NCBI GenBank assembly: GCA_030549175.1
Contig: JAUKUA010000001.1
Span: 2,666,001-2,730,000 of the forward strand
Origin: Lasiosphaeris hirsuta
Lineage: Eukaryota > Ascomycota > Sordariomycetes > Sordariales > Lasiosphaeriaceae
Reading direction: 5' to 3'
Length of the DNA stretch: 64,000 bases
Shown: positions 20,789 to 31,518 of the stretch, piece by piece
Position numbering within the stretch: position 1 is the first letter of the stretch
How the letters are laid out: each line of letters opens with the position of its first letter
Made by a program: the position numbers and the translations under genes
Notes under the pieces: model-generated
What the model saw: only the letters and a program-made list of their open reading frames with translations
The model's database searches: none
Told to the model about the DNA's origin: nothing

Positions 20789-21828
20789 TTTGGAGTGTCA
20801 GGGCTCGGTTTCGTGCTGATCAGTGCTGTCGTGCTGAAGGTTTGTGGGGATATATTGTTTAGGAGAAAGGGGCGAGATAAGTTGTCTATGCTGTTGGGCT
20901 GATGCTGCTTCCAATTTCCCTTGCATCTCAACTTATGAAAGGCCTCATTTATACCAAGTCCGGTTTTCTCTACCAAGTCCGGCTTGCTCTCCCGCAACAG
21001 CATTCAACTGCTGTGTCTTGTGGACTTGTCATAATGCCCTAAACACCGGCATTAAATCCGAGACTTCAACGAACGAGACCTAAGGTCATTTTGTGGTTCC
21101 CAAAACATTAGAGCAGCCGAATTCTGGCGGTATGGGAAGACGAACTCACTCAAGCTTTACCTATTTGTCCAAATTGGGAGGAGTTGGGTCGCATGGAATC
21201 GCTGTGGTGATGCTGTGTGACGACATTTTGCCTGCGAGTCGGGCAGTTTGCTGACTCAGGCGCCACCTATGGGATTCCCGAATAATTCGGCTGCGGGATG
21301 CGTTGAAGCTCGCGTTTCGGGGCCGGCCCGGCGATTGGGGCCTGGGTGGTTAGGTCCGAATAATGAAAGAAACATTTTAACACAAGACAAAAGCCTGATT
21401 GACCACACGTGGAACTTGTAAGACAATACAACTTGAAGACAGTAGTAGCTATCTTCTGCAAGGGGGGGGGGGTGCGTCGGGGATTGTTCGAGAATATGGC
21501 CGTGTCTAGGGTTAGGGCTCGGCAGCCGCAAGACTCTCAGCAAGCCCGATGAGTTGATGCTGGCAACAAAGGGAGCTGGGGCTACATCTTTTTACTGGCT
21601 GCAGGAGATGAAATAAATGGTACCTGTTAGGTAAGCCAACCAGGCACCCACCCACCTGTTTGGCACTTACCTTGCCTAGCTAGGTGCTTTATCGTGACTC
21701 GATTAGTTCCATGCCGAGCTAGACCCAGCCGACACGATTCGACTCGACAATCCCTTCCCCCTCGCCAAAACTACCAAAAAAAAGGAACCAAAAAAAAAAA
21801 AAAAAAAAAAAACACTAGCACCAAAAAG
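20789..21828. other. Divergent intergenic region, SDR / cyclotransferase-like gene
   Basis: About 1 kb without a supported gene. It contains a G10 run near 21462-21471 and TACCT/AGGTA-type short elements near 21620-21690. Immediately before the next ATG is a 23-A tract (listed separately). Confidence 0.5.
21790..21812 (+). repeat. Poly(A) tract (A23) in the leader of the cyclotransferase-like gene
   Basis: Twenty-three consecutive A residues lie 16 nt before the ATG at 21829. If transcribed, they form an A-rich 5' leader that could bind poly(A)-binding protein; as DNA they are a nucleosome-poor element. Length may be inexact because of homopolymer sequencing error. Confidence 0.7.
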
Positions 21829-22482
21829 ATGGCCGACGCGGACGCGCCAACAAAGATTTATTTTGGCTACGGGAGTAACCTCTGGCAAGATCAGATGGCG
21901 CGCCGTTGCCCCTCGTCGCCATTTACTGGCGTCGGCCGACTGCGGGGTTGGCAATGGATCATCAACAGCCGCGGCTATGCGAACATCACAAAAACCGTCG
22001 AGTCGGACCAAGTTTGGGGCTTGATATACGAGCTCCCGCCCGATGACGAAGCGAGCTTGGATATCAACGAGGGTGTACCATTCGCCTACGAGAAGCGCAT
22101 GATCGAGGTCGAGTTCTGGGAGCAGGGCGCCCTACCCGCAGACAACGCCAATACCAGCACACTGCCGCCCCCAACGAAAGTCGACGAGATGCTGGTCTAC
22201 ATCGACTTCGAGCGGTCGTCGGGAGAGGACAACGTGCCCCAGCCCGAATACGTACACCGCATGAATGAGGGAATCCGAGACGCGCTGAAAGAGGGTGTGC
22301 CCAAGGTCTATATCGACACAGCGGTGAGAAAGTACATCCCCACCGAGGAAGAAGCGAGCAATGAGGGGAGGGAGCTGGCTCGGCTACAGGCTGTAGCCTT
22401 CAATGACGAGAGTGGGGTATTCACAAGGACAGAGTCCGGCGTGGAGGTGGCGCCTGTGGAAGCGCAGCATGCTGGCCAATAG
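21829..22482 (+). CDS. Gamma-glutamylcyclotransferase-like protein
   Basis: Single exon, 217 residues. The family releases 5-oxoproline from gamma-glutamyl compounds, in the glutathione cycle. Seen: the substrate-binding YFGYGSNLW at about 11-19 (consensus YGSN), the beta-strand run VWGLIYELPPDDEASLDINEGVP, and Glu81 in the LDINEG segment at the place of the catalytic glutamate. There is an acidic, possibly disordered C-terminus. The ATG after the A-tract and CTAGCACC leader was preferred over an in-frame ATG at 21694, whose N-terminus would be poly-Lys encoded by the A-tract. The exact substrate (gamma-glutamyl amino acid or other) is not decidable from sequence. Confidence 0.85.
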   Translation: MADADAPTKIYFGYGSNLWQDQMARRCPSSPFTGVGRLRGWQWIINSRGYANITKTVESDQVWGLIYELPPDDEASLDINEGVPFAYEKRMIEVEFWEQGALPADNANTSTLPPPTKVDEMLVYIDFERSSGEDNVPQPEYVHRMNEGIRDALKEGVPKVYIDTAVRKYIPTEEEASNEGRELARLQAVAFNDESGVFTRTESGVEVAPVEAQHAGQ

Positions 22483-23388
22483 CATAGAATGAATGAACAC
22501 CACCAAAAAACGGCACAGGCCGTTCCTTGACAAATGGAAACTGGTCAGCGTAGAAGGTACTTGTGGATTGGCTTGGATGCACCGGAATGCCCCTCAGTCC
22601 CGACAATTGACCACGAGATACAAAGTACGCCCTGGCGCCTTCCTCCCGACGTGCGGCTCCCGAACCCACCTTTGGAAGCTCTGGACACCGGGTTGACCCC
22701 CGTCGTCCCGCCAAGGCGAACCCAACCCAGTAGAAGACCGGAACCAGCAGCAAACGTCACGTCAGAACCCCGCCGCTGGGTCCAATCCAGCAAACCTTTT
22801 CCCCCATCTGTTGTTCCATTTGCCTTCAACCGTCTCACCTACTACGCAATAGCTACCCGCCTGAGCTTCCCAAGGAGCTAGCTGAACACGGCTTTCCGAC
22901 TCCTTGATCTGCACCCACAGCTTATCCATTTTGGCCTTAAACATCGCTACCCCTTCATCCCATCCACGCTCGCCCTTCCACTCGACACCGGCAGTCGCAT
23001 GCCGCACTTCACCATTCCCACTCACCCACACAAGCTATACATGTTCTACGCCAGATCAGCATCCCGCAGCTCTCTCATCTGCTTTTCGGCACTAGGCTTA
23101 ATGTGCCGACCTTTACGACGATAGATTCAACAGCAGGCGACTTTTAGTCTTTGCGCTTGCTTTGGGGGACGTTAGAAAGACTTGGGAGAGACAATTTTTG
23201 TCTTTGCTATTTTATATTTTCTCAGTACCATTTGGTGGTATCTGAGCTGTGTGTATACCAACGTTTTTGCAACCAACACCTTGGATCACACCACAAACTC
23301 CAAGAATTGAATCTTGTCTGGATCTCCAGGGTAGCTTTATCGCCTCCCCGAGACATCAGCTTCTCCAGATCGCGAAGACCAAGAAGAC
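22483..23388. other. Intergenic upstream of SLC35F-like gene
   Basis: No supported gene; mostly 3' UTR of the cyclotransferase-like gene and promoter of the transporter gene. Frames on both strands up to about 120 codons are low-information shadows. Confidence 0.5.
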
Positions 23389-24615
23389 ATGACTGGAGAA
23401 CCCAACCCCGACCTCGGCGATGTTGCCTACTCCAAGGCGCACGATGGCTATGGGACCAACCTACCGCCTCTGGAGGTCACCGGCACCGCCCTCGCGCCCA
23501 GCTTGAGCGAGACTGAAGCCGTTGAGGCCGGCCTGCGCAAGCTCGAGGCCAAGGAAATCCGCTGGTACTCGTACTTCCTGACGATCGATTTTTGGGCCAT
23601 CATTGCCATCGGCCAGGTGCTATCGCTGTGCATTACGGGGACCAACACCTTCTCGACCTTCCTCGCCATCGCAGGCACCAACATCCCCGCCTTCCAGACC
23701 ATCTTCAACTACGTCCTGCTCACCCTCGTATACCTGCCCCTGACGCTCTACTGGCACGGCCCGCGCCAGTGGCTGCGTATCGCCTGGCGCGACGGCTGGA
23801 AGTACTTCATCCTCAGCTTCCTCGACGTCGAGGGCAACTACTTCACCGTGCTCGCCTACCGCTACACCAACATCCTTTCGGCGCAGCTGCTCAACTTCTG
23901 GTCCATCGTCTGCGTCGTCATCATCTCCTTCACCCTCCTGCGCGTGCGCTACAAGCCCTTCCAGATCGCCGGCATCCTTATCTGCTGCGGCGGCATGGGC
24001 CTGCTGCTCGCCTCGGACCACCTCACCGGCGTCAACGGCGGCCAGGGCGCCGACATGGTCAAGGGCGATCTGTTCGGGCTCCTGGGCGCTACCTTCTACG
24101 GCGTAAGCAATGTCTTTGAGGAGTGGTTTGTCAGCAAGCGGCCCATGTACGAGGTCCTCTCGTTCCTCGGCGTCTTCGGTGTCCTCATCAACGGCGTCCA
24201 GGCCGCCATCTTTGACCGGAATTCGTTCGAGAATGCCACGTGGGACTCGGCCGTCGCCGGATGGCTGGTGGGATATACGCTGGCCATGTTTGTCTTTTAC
24301 TCGCTCGTGCCGCTTATGCTGCGCATGGGCAGCGCAGCCGTGTTTGATGTCAGTTTGCTGACGGCCAACTTCTGGGGTGTCATCATCGGCATTCATGTCT
24401 TCGGGTACGTCATTCACTGGATGTACCCCATTGCCTTCATCATGATCATCCTGGGTTTGGTTGTGTACTTTCTGGCCGGGAGCATCTTGGGTGATTCCAA
24501 AAAGCCCTGGCTGGGCGATAACCAGGCAGGTGGCGTGGCGGGCATTGGTACTGCCAAGCTGAAGGCACTGAATGAGGCGAGGAAGCGTGGGCTGGGTGGG
24601 CAGGGCGGTGTTTGA
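23389..24615 (+). CDS. Solute carrier family 35 member F1/F2/F6-type membrane transporter
   Basis: Single exon, 408 residues. The protein belongs to the drug/metabolite transporter superfamily, SLC35F branch. Seen: a hydrophilic N-terminal 60 residues, then about ten hydrophobic helices starting at IRWYSYFLTIDFWAIIAIGQ. The signature LDVEGNYFTVLAYRYTNILSAQLLNFWSI (about 145-173) is typical of SLC35F1/F2 relatives. GDLFGLLGATFYGVSNVFEEW and SLLTANFWGVIIGIHVFGY mark the second repeat half. The tail is Gly/Lys-rich and cytosolic. Fungal members are uncharacterised; a human paralogue (SLC35F2) imports queuine and queuosine, which cannot be assumed here. The strong codon bias makes a shadow frame on the opposite strand. 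Confidence 0.92.
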   Translation: MTGEPNPDLGDVAYSKAHDGYGTNLPPLEVTGTALAPSLSETEAVEAGLRKLEAKEIRWYSYFLTIDFWAIIAIGQVLSLCITGTNTFSTFLAIAGTNIPAFQTIFNYVLLTLVYLPLTLYWHGPRQWLRIAWRDGWKYFILSFLDVEGNYFTVLAYRYTNILSAQLLNFWSIVCVVIISFTLLRVRYKPFQIAGILICCGGMGLLLASDHLTGVNGGQGADMVKGDLFGLLGATFYGVSNVFEEWFVSKRPMYEVLSFLGVFGVLINGVQAAIFDRNSFENATWDSAVAGWLVGYTLAMFVFYSLVPLMLRMGSAAVFDVSLLTANFWGVIIGIHVFGYVIHWMYPIAFIMIILGLVVYFLAGSILGDSKKPWLGDNQAGGVAGIGTAKLKALNEARKRGLGGQGGV

Positions 24616-25253
24616 GCAGACATTGCTGCTGAAGAGTGGTGTGTGTTATGGAGGGGGGAAGAAGGTAGGTGACTTCCATGTGTGGAAGTGGAGGTAAAGG
24701 GGTGCTGTAAATTGTTTCCCCGATCGCGGTATGGTTTTCTCTTCTTTGTCGCGCAGTGATCGATATATGATATGCATTTTACCATGCATTCTCTCACGAG
24801 GTCGGTTTTACATAGTTTACACGGGAATGGTCTTTATGAGCCAAGACCGTCATGGGGGCGCCATGCTACATCAAAACCCCATCCATGAAATGTCGAGTGT
24901 TCGCCAACCCTTCTCGTGCCTGCCAGCCCCTTTCCTGCAACTCAAGATGCTCCATAATAAAAAAATGCACGAGACAACCAAATAAAGACTACAAGGATAC
25001 TAGAAACGGGCTTGTCTTGCTGAAGGGGTGCTTCAAACACTCAAGAGCCACACGGATATCATTCGACATTTCTGTCCGTTACCAATACCGCTGCGACAGA
25101 CAGGTACCTTTGGTCATTCCCCACTCTTTCATCTACTAACCCAACTCCATCCTTGAACCATGGATAGAGCTAAATCCACTCTACTATTTTCACTCCACAC
25201 TAGGTCCCTCCAACCTCCCTATGCTAGCCTATCACTGCCTTTTCTTCAACAAG
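24616..25253. other. 3' region of SLC35F-like gene
   Basis: No gene was seen. The segment is AT-richer than the flanking CDS, consistent with a 3' UTR and spacer. Confidence 0.5.
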
Positions 25254-25344
25254 TCGAGTATGGTGTAACGGTAACATTTCTGACTCTCAACACCTTTCAG
25301 AATTGAGCACTCAGGGCCCCGGGGTTCGATTCCCCGTATCCAAG
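25254..25344 (+). tRNA. tRNA-Glu (anticodon CTC) with 20-nt intron; acceptor stem imperfect
   Basis: D arm GTGT-AACGGTA-ACAT, anticodon stem TCTGA/TCAGG, loop C T CTC A with anticodon at 25286-25288, and T arm CGGGG-TTCGATT-CCCCG closely match fungal tRNA-Glu. A 20-nt insert (25290-25309) after A37 is a tRNA intron. The 3' acceptor strand TATCCAA should pair with TTGGATA, but the 5' strand reads TCGAGTA, leaving two mismatches (positions 2:71 and 4:69) and one G-U. The promoter boxes look intact. It may be functional with a weak acceptor, or be a decaying copy. Confidence 0.65.
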
Positions 25345-26688
25345 TTCCACAAAGACGGTATCTAGAATCATCATGATGCTGACTTCACTTTTGCACCGCA
25401 AAACAGTTGCGTCCAGTTTCTTTCTTTTTTTGTGGGGGGGGGGGGGGGAGGGGTTACACCTTCACTCGTTATCCTACTATCCTTTGCAACAATGACCTTG
25501 GAAAAACATCACGATACCTTCCATTCATGCACCAATTTGGAGGAGGAATCTTGATGTATTAGGGTGAGCTTGTGAAGGCATGTGAAGTGTGCGAGTGTAG
25601 TGTCCCGAGTAAACAATAATAGAAATGTAATCCCAATTTCCTCCTACCAACCCTTGTTCCGTGCTGCCTGGTGTCCTGGTGCAATGTAGTTTCGTGCAGT
25701 GTCTCTTACCGACCGGGAAATAAGAATCAACTGAAAGTTAAAAGCAAGTACCCCCGCAGCCAGTTGCACCCGATCCGATCCCGATATCCCGTATGGATTT
25801 CCCGATAGCCCATTCGCGTCCTTTCCGTGGAGTCGCTAACGAGAGAAAAAGAAATAACGACAAAATCCACCAACGACCGGCCTCCTCCCAAAGATACCGC
25901 TCCAAATCCGACAGCCCCTTTGTATGCCACCCCCTTTTTTGGACCGCCTGGCCCCTATATACGAATAATGTGGTAGACGGAGATTTTGGTCCATGTGCCC
26001 AAGGAATAGAAATATGATGACAGGCCGCTTGCTTCCCCCGCTTCCCTTTTGTTGCTGGCCGACCAGAGTCAGATAGCTACGCCGTGAATGGCGTCCCCTT
26101 CACGGTGAAGCGACAATGTCGATATGCCCAAAACGTTGAGGGTTGATTGAGACGGAACCAGAGGCGGAAGTAATGTTGTCTGGGGCAGCCAAAACCTGTG
26201 TAACCATGTCCCTTCCCCTTTCACCTATCCCCAGTGTATCTTGCCAGTGGCTAGTTGCCTTGCCTTTGCCATGTTGTGTCTCTTAAGAATTCCCATGCCA
26301 TGTTGTTGCGCCTCATTCTGATACGAGAAATGAGGTCAGGTTCAGACGCCAAAGATTGATGAGAAATGCCGATGCAGAAGCGAGAAACCAGAGCCAAAAA
26401 GAAATCAAAACGACGAAACCCGAAACGCGCGCTCCTCCCAAACCCCTTTCCGTTGAAACCCTTTCAATCGACGCTCGACGCTCCTAATTTGCCCGAATCC
26501 CTAAACACCGTTTCTGCTCAAGAAAAAGCTTTTGATCCTTCGCGCCACAGACTCCCCGAACTGTCTGTTCCTATCCGCCACTTTCCTTCATGCCCATGCC
26601 CAGCATATCATGAGTAAAACCTGCCTTGAACTCCATGCTTGTCTCCCACACTCGTCAATTTAGGCTGTAGCTACCGAGCCAGTCAAGC
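25345..26688. other. Intergenic between tRNA-Glu and the five-exon gene
   Basis: About 1.3 kb with no supported gene. It includes a G15 run at 25434-25448. The right part is the 3' region of the minus-strand gene that ends at 26689. Confidence 0.5.
25434..25448. repeat. G15 homopolymer
   Basis: Fifteen consecutive G preceded by a T-rich stretch, continuing as AGGGG. Other C or G runs of 9-17 occur at about 29935, 36114-36130, 41590, 43062 and 45713, so these are a feature of this genome's spacers. Confidence 0.8.
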
Positions 26689-28672
26689 CTAACCCCAAAC
26701 GCTCGACACGCTGGCTTGGACTCCAAGGCCCGACTTGCTTCCCCAGCCATTTGGACGGCCGCCCCACCCTGAGAGACCGACATTGGCACTCTCAGTGGTT
26801 GCCGATGACGGACCCTGTTGGCTTCCGATTCCAGCACCATTGCCGTCATCATTGCCAGTTGCCGAATACCCCTGACTAAGGGGCGACGGGAGCGGTGTCG
26901 TAGACCGCTTATTCAATGCCGGGTTGGTCGGCGCGTTCGACACCGAAGGTCTCGTACCAATGGGTGCGACGGAGCCTTGGCCAGGTTTGTTGCCAGGCGC
27001 ACCGCCGGAGCCGCGAGGCGGTGAACCTCCGGGGGACGAAGCACTAGTGCGGCTCGACTGCTGACCGGGTGCATCAAACATGCCCTTGGTGCCGGCCGGA
27101 TTCGACTGCGGGCTCGAGTTGCTGTTGGCGCGTGACCGCTCGTTGGGCCCCGCAGACTGGGACCCTTGGCCGTGACCGCCTTCGGCGGCGGCCTGGGAGA
27201 TGCCCTCTGGATGCGATGGTGGGGCGCGGCCGTAATCGTAGGTTAGCGGAGAGTGGCCGCGAAGGGCAGCCGGGCCAGCAGGGAGGCCCGGCCGGGAGGT
27301 GCCCGTCTCATCAACGTAGCCGGGAGCCTCAGCGAAGGAGCCTTCGCGATACAGAGCACTACGCTGCTGAGCAATCAGTTTGCGGCGGTCCTCCTCCGAC
27401 ATGCTGCCAGGGCTCAGGGCGCGGTCCGACTTGGCGGTTGAGCCATACGATGCCGATGACGACAACTCTGCGAGTACGGCTGTGTGACAGTTCGTGTTAG
27501 CCTTTCGTCCTCAAAATTCGCACGATGACTTGGAGAGAGAACTGTGTAGGAGGTGGCCAAGTTCCCGCCAATGAAGCCGATCTGCCAATCTACAGATGAT
27601 GTCAAGAAGAAAAGCACAGAACCATGCAGCGTCGAACCGCACTTGGGGTGCAACAATATGGGAGCAGAAGTGTTTTGGACCTCCATCATCAGAACGCGGC
27701 ATGCTTCTTTTTATGATTTTTTTTTTTTGGTTTGGCTGTGGTAGGAAGAGTTTGATGCTATACAGAAGAGGGCGGCCTACTTCGATTATATTGCTGCTCC
27801 TGGTGGTAATTCCGAAGCTCACGCTCCCGCTGAGCTGCCATTCTCCTCTTGGCCTGCATCATTTGCTCCGCCTCGTTGGAGCCGCGCGAGGACTGGTGCC
27901 GCTGGGTTGCGTAGAAGTTCTGCAGGTTGGAGGATTGGTGAGGACCGCGCGCATCACCGTAGTCGGCGGCCGAGTGGGGGCGAGAACCGGGGCCGGTTGA
28001 CGAGCGTCCGTCTGTAGAGTTTGGAGTCAGTTGGGTTGAGCTCATCTGTGGTTGGACCAGCCAGTCAGTCAATCCCATGCAAACTCACCAAAGTCTGGGC
28101 GAGTTCTGGCAGGGCCGGTAACAGGTGGTAGCGACTCACGTCGGCCTCCTCCAGACATTGCGAACATCTTGCCGGACTTGACGAGATTGTCGAGGGCACG
28201 ATCGACTTCTGCATCACCATTGAGTTAGCATACGCCACTTTTTGTGCCCAATGAAGGCTTCGACCGAGGTTGTGTCTCAAGGCCGTGTCAAAGATGCTGT
28301 TGGGGGTGATAGGGACATTGATGATGATGATGATGATGATGATGATCCCGTAGCTGCTCCGAGACACAAGGGGATACGGAGCCGCCCGGGCTCCAGATGT
28401 CTCTGCCATGTTGGGTTCACATACCCTCGAGTTGGTGGGCAAAAGCAGCGGGCTCTTCGCGGGGGATAGCCGAATTAGCACCTAACAGAGAACGGTAAGG
28501 GTTAGTCAAGGTTAGCTGCGGGAGGCGCAATGATGATTCCATCTGCGCGGTGCATGTGCAGCACGAATAGACGGAGAGGACACATACCGGAGCGGGCGGG
28601 AGGAGGGGTCTGATGCTCCCAGCCGGCTTGCCCAGCGGGCGGCCATTGCGGAGGCTCGTAGTATGCCGACAT
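26689..28672 (-). CDS. Five-exon low-complexity protein, Pezizomycotina-type, function unknown
   Basis: Exons 28588-28672, 28425-28481, 28140-28208, 27781-28011 and 26689-27479 sum to 1233 nt, 410 residues, with consistent phase at all four introns. Donors are GTATGT, GTATGT, GTGAGT and GTAGGC; the acceptors are TTAG or CAG, with clear GCTAAC branch points in three. The N-terminus MSAYYEPPQWPP and the segment EVDRALDNLVKSGKMF (about 48-63) form a small helix that looks conserved in type. A Gln/Arg-rich helix follows (EQMMQAKRRMAAQRERELRNYHQEQQ). The block SEEDRRKLIAQQRSALYREGSF and PGYVDETG recurs in my memory of uncharacterised fungal proteins. The C-terminal half is Ser/Gly/Pro-rich and probably disordered, ending SVWG. 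No catalytic motif was seen. Confidence 0.82.
28320..28346. repeat. (GAT)9 microsatellite in an intron
   Basis: Nine perfect GAT units lie inside the second intron (28209-28424) of the minus-strand 410-residue gene, so length change would not alter the protein. Confidence 0.9.
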
Positions 28673-31518
28673 GATGGGCGCGGGTGTCTCGAGCGAGTGG
28701 AGAACCGGAAGGCCGCAGCGACGTGTCCGCCGAGAGAAAGGAACGGGTACTTTGGCAGTTTCCGCCGAGAAGTTGACTGATTTCAATCTAGGTCAGCATC
28801 TGGCAGCGCACGCCTGGAGACGGTTGCAGTTGGGCGGCGTGGGTGCTTCGAGCACAATTGTGGTGGTGAGAAGATGGTGGACAGATGGTGGTTGTGGGAA
28901 GCTGTGAGCGAAGCTGGGAGAGGCAAGGCAGCTGAGGCGCGAAAGCAAAAGGAGGTTTTTTTCTGGCGCGGTGGCGCACCAGCAAGAGGAGAAAAAATTG
29001 TTCCCCTGCAAACTGCCTTGACACACTGCACGCCTGCGGTCCCGGTCCCTCGTCCCCCGTCCTTCGAAAATTTGTCCCCACTTTCAGTGTGCAACTCTGC
29101 ACTTACCAGTAGAAAAAAAGTTGCCGTTAAGCAAGCCGTTAACCTGCACCGTTCCGCTCAAGAAAAGACCCAATCTCGTCCGAAAGTGATTGGCAAAGGG
29201 GCCCAGGAAAGAGGAGGAGAGGAAAAGAAACAGAAAGGGGAGAGAAATCCACACGCACCCCGACGCGCAGATGAATTTTAGTCGCAGCAGAACAGGAGTG
29301 GTGGGTTGCGTCAAGAACGAAAATGGCCGGGGAGATGGAGGTTCTTTAGGCCCGGCGCAATGGACGGAAGCGTGGGTCGATCTGCCTGACGTGGTGGTGG
29401 TCCCGTTGCCAGACCAGACCCTCTGGCAGAGCTAAGAGGCAGGGTGTGTGATCCCCTTTTCGGTTCGTGGGAGGGTGCACGGGAGCGGTAGCGGGCTGGT
29501 GTGCTCGCTGCTGGGCATGCGGGTGTAGTTGTATGTGCAGCACAGGCCTAGGTAGCCGACGGGGCTCCTCCAACTCGGCAAAGAAGACTTCCCCGCCGCC
29601 AACCTAACTGACAAGAAGCTCACATTTCCCGAACGAGACAGCTACGCAATACATACATGGTGAGCAATGAGCGCTTGAAGGGAAATGGTTGACCAAAGGT
29701 CGCTTCACTGATTACGCCACACCAACTTTACCATGCACCTCGAACCCAGCGGGACCCAGCAGCACGCACTATGTCAATCGATAAGACGGGACAGAAAAAG
29801 AAAATTTGCGGTTATGCGTGAAAGACACAACCTGGGCCGCCACAGCTCACCTACTGCGTCCGCTGCCAGGCTCGCCGGGGTAAGCCAAGAAATGGTACTT
29901 GAAGAAGTTCTCGCTTCGTCAACGCGGGGGGGAGGGGGGGGGGGCTTCGGAAATATCGGTCGCGTTGGCCCATGAGTGCTGGAGGGCCTTCCACCTTTTC
30001 CGATGCGACCTCATTCTCTGCCTCGACCACCACCCTGGACTCGCAGGCAAGGCGGAAAGGAGACAACCAGGTGGCGGATGTTCAGCATTTTTGCAACAGA
30101 GCAGCCGCACATTCATTGAACAACACATGGGGGATGAGAAATCAGCTCGGACTCAGATCTGCCGGCGCGGTCCAGAGATGGCAGAGATGACCTCCACCTA
30201 CTGGCTACATGCATCCAACCACTTCTGTGTCGTAAGGCACGGGCGGCGGTTGAGCAAAGGGCTGTCTGTCTAGGCTGTCTGTGCGAGCCATCTTCGTGTT
30301 TGGCAAGTTGGTGGGAAAGGCAGAGTCGGATCCAGCCCAGCCGGGGGGGAAGGCCGTCGGACCACCAATCGATGGGTATGTCAACGTGCAGAAATTCGTT
30401 GAATTTGGGGTTGGTAATCGATCCAGCACATCTGTTGATCGTGAGTCGTTGGGTGGACGAGCTAGCAAAGCCAGAAAGCCAGAGGGCAGAGAGGCAGGGA
30501 GAAAAGGACCCACCTTCAATTGATGAACCCAGGACCTAGGTCACAGGTGGCCGCGGCCGACAGGGTGGGTACCTGGTACCTTGCGTTCGATAGCGTGACA
30601 TCTCGAACGGCGCAAACTAATGAGCTAGAAAGGAAAGGCAACCTACAGAGTAGGCGGGACTGCAAATAGGGGAAGCCGAGTGCAGGTGAGATGAGCAGGA
30701 AGCCGCAAAGCTGTTGTACCACTGGTCCAACAATGTCCAACAATGCAGCGCTGGCACAGCACTGGCGGCCACCTTTGCACCCGAAAATCTCCAAGGTGTC
30801 AGCCCCTTGTCGCCCTCAGCAGAATTCCTACCTGTCCGGCAACAGTGCTCTTATTTTGCATCCGTATGTCATGACAGTCACTCCGGGCTTATCGCAGATG
30901 CATCCTTCACGCGAGTGACTGGCCGCCTTGGGCCTTGTGGCGTCGGTAGGGAGACCAGTACCCCCAACCCCAAAACCCCAGGCCGTCGCACTGGACTCCA
31001 GGGCAACCCTGACCGAGGCCGCGCCGATAGCGTGGCCGTTGCCGAAGCCTCATTGCGAATTGCGGACATTGGGGCACGTTCGTACGCTAGAACAAATTTC
31101 CTTGGGATTGGGTCAATGGACGGCTGGACAAGGCTCCCCTGGCAGCGGCGAGCCATCGTCAACCCTCGTCAACCCCATTTTAGCGCCGACGCCTGTCCTT
31201 CTTGTTTTAGCCTGGGTCGTGCCTGGTCTTTCTGAGCATTGGCCAGCCTAGGCAATTTTGCTCGGTGCACCTTCTACTGTTAGCGAGTCCTTTAGATAAA
31301 TATATCTCGGGGGGTATTTAATTTCCCATTTCCCATTTATTCCGTTTCTCCCGTTGCATCCTGCGCTGGGATACTTGCGCGAGCTGCCGAGGCCGACCGT
31401 AACGGTGAGGATCAGCATGCGGGTCAGACCTCCGAACTCGAGGTTGAGGGCTAGAGAGTGTGGGGCATCGTCGACGCAGTGACGGAAATCAGGAGAGGAA
31501 GAGACAGCTAGAGCTCCT

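Noticed and set aside
21505..21520. Telomere-like CTAGGGTTAGGG
   Set aside because: Only two units, interstitial and not extended; no telomeric array.
23592..24417. Long His/Arg-rich (+) and Asp/Glu-rich (-) frames over the SLC35F gene
   Set aside because: Both lie wholly within the transporter CDS and are composition artefacts of high GC third positions.
28320..28346. Possible CRISPR-like or regulatory repeat
   Set aside because: It is a plain GAT microsatellite inside a fungal intron; no spacer-repeat structure exists anywhere in the window.
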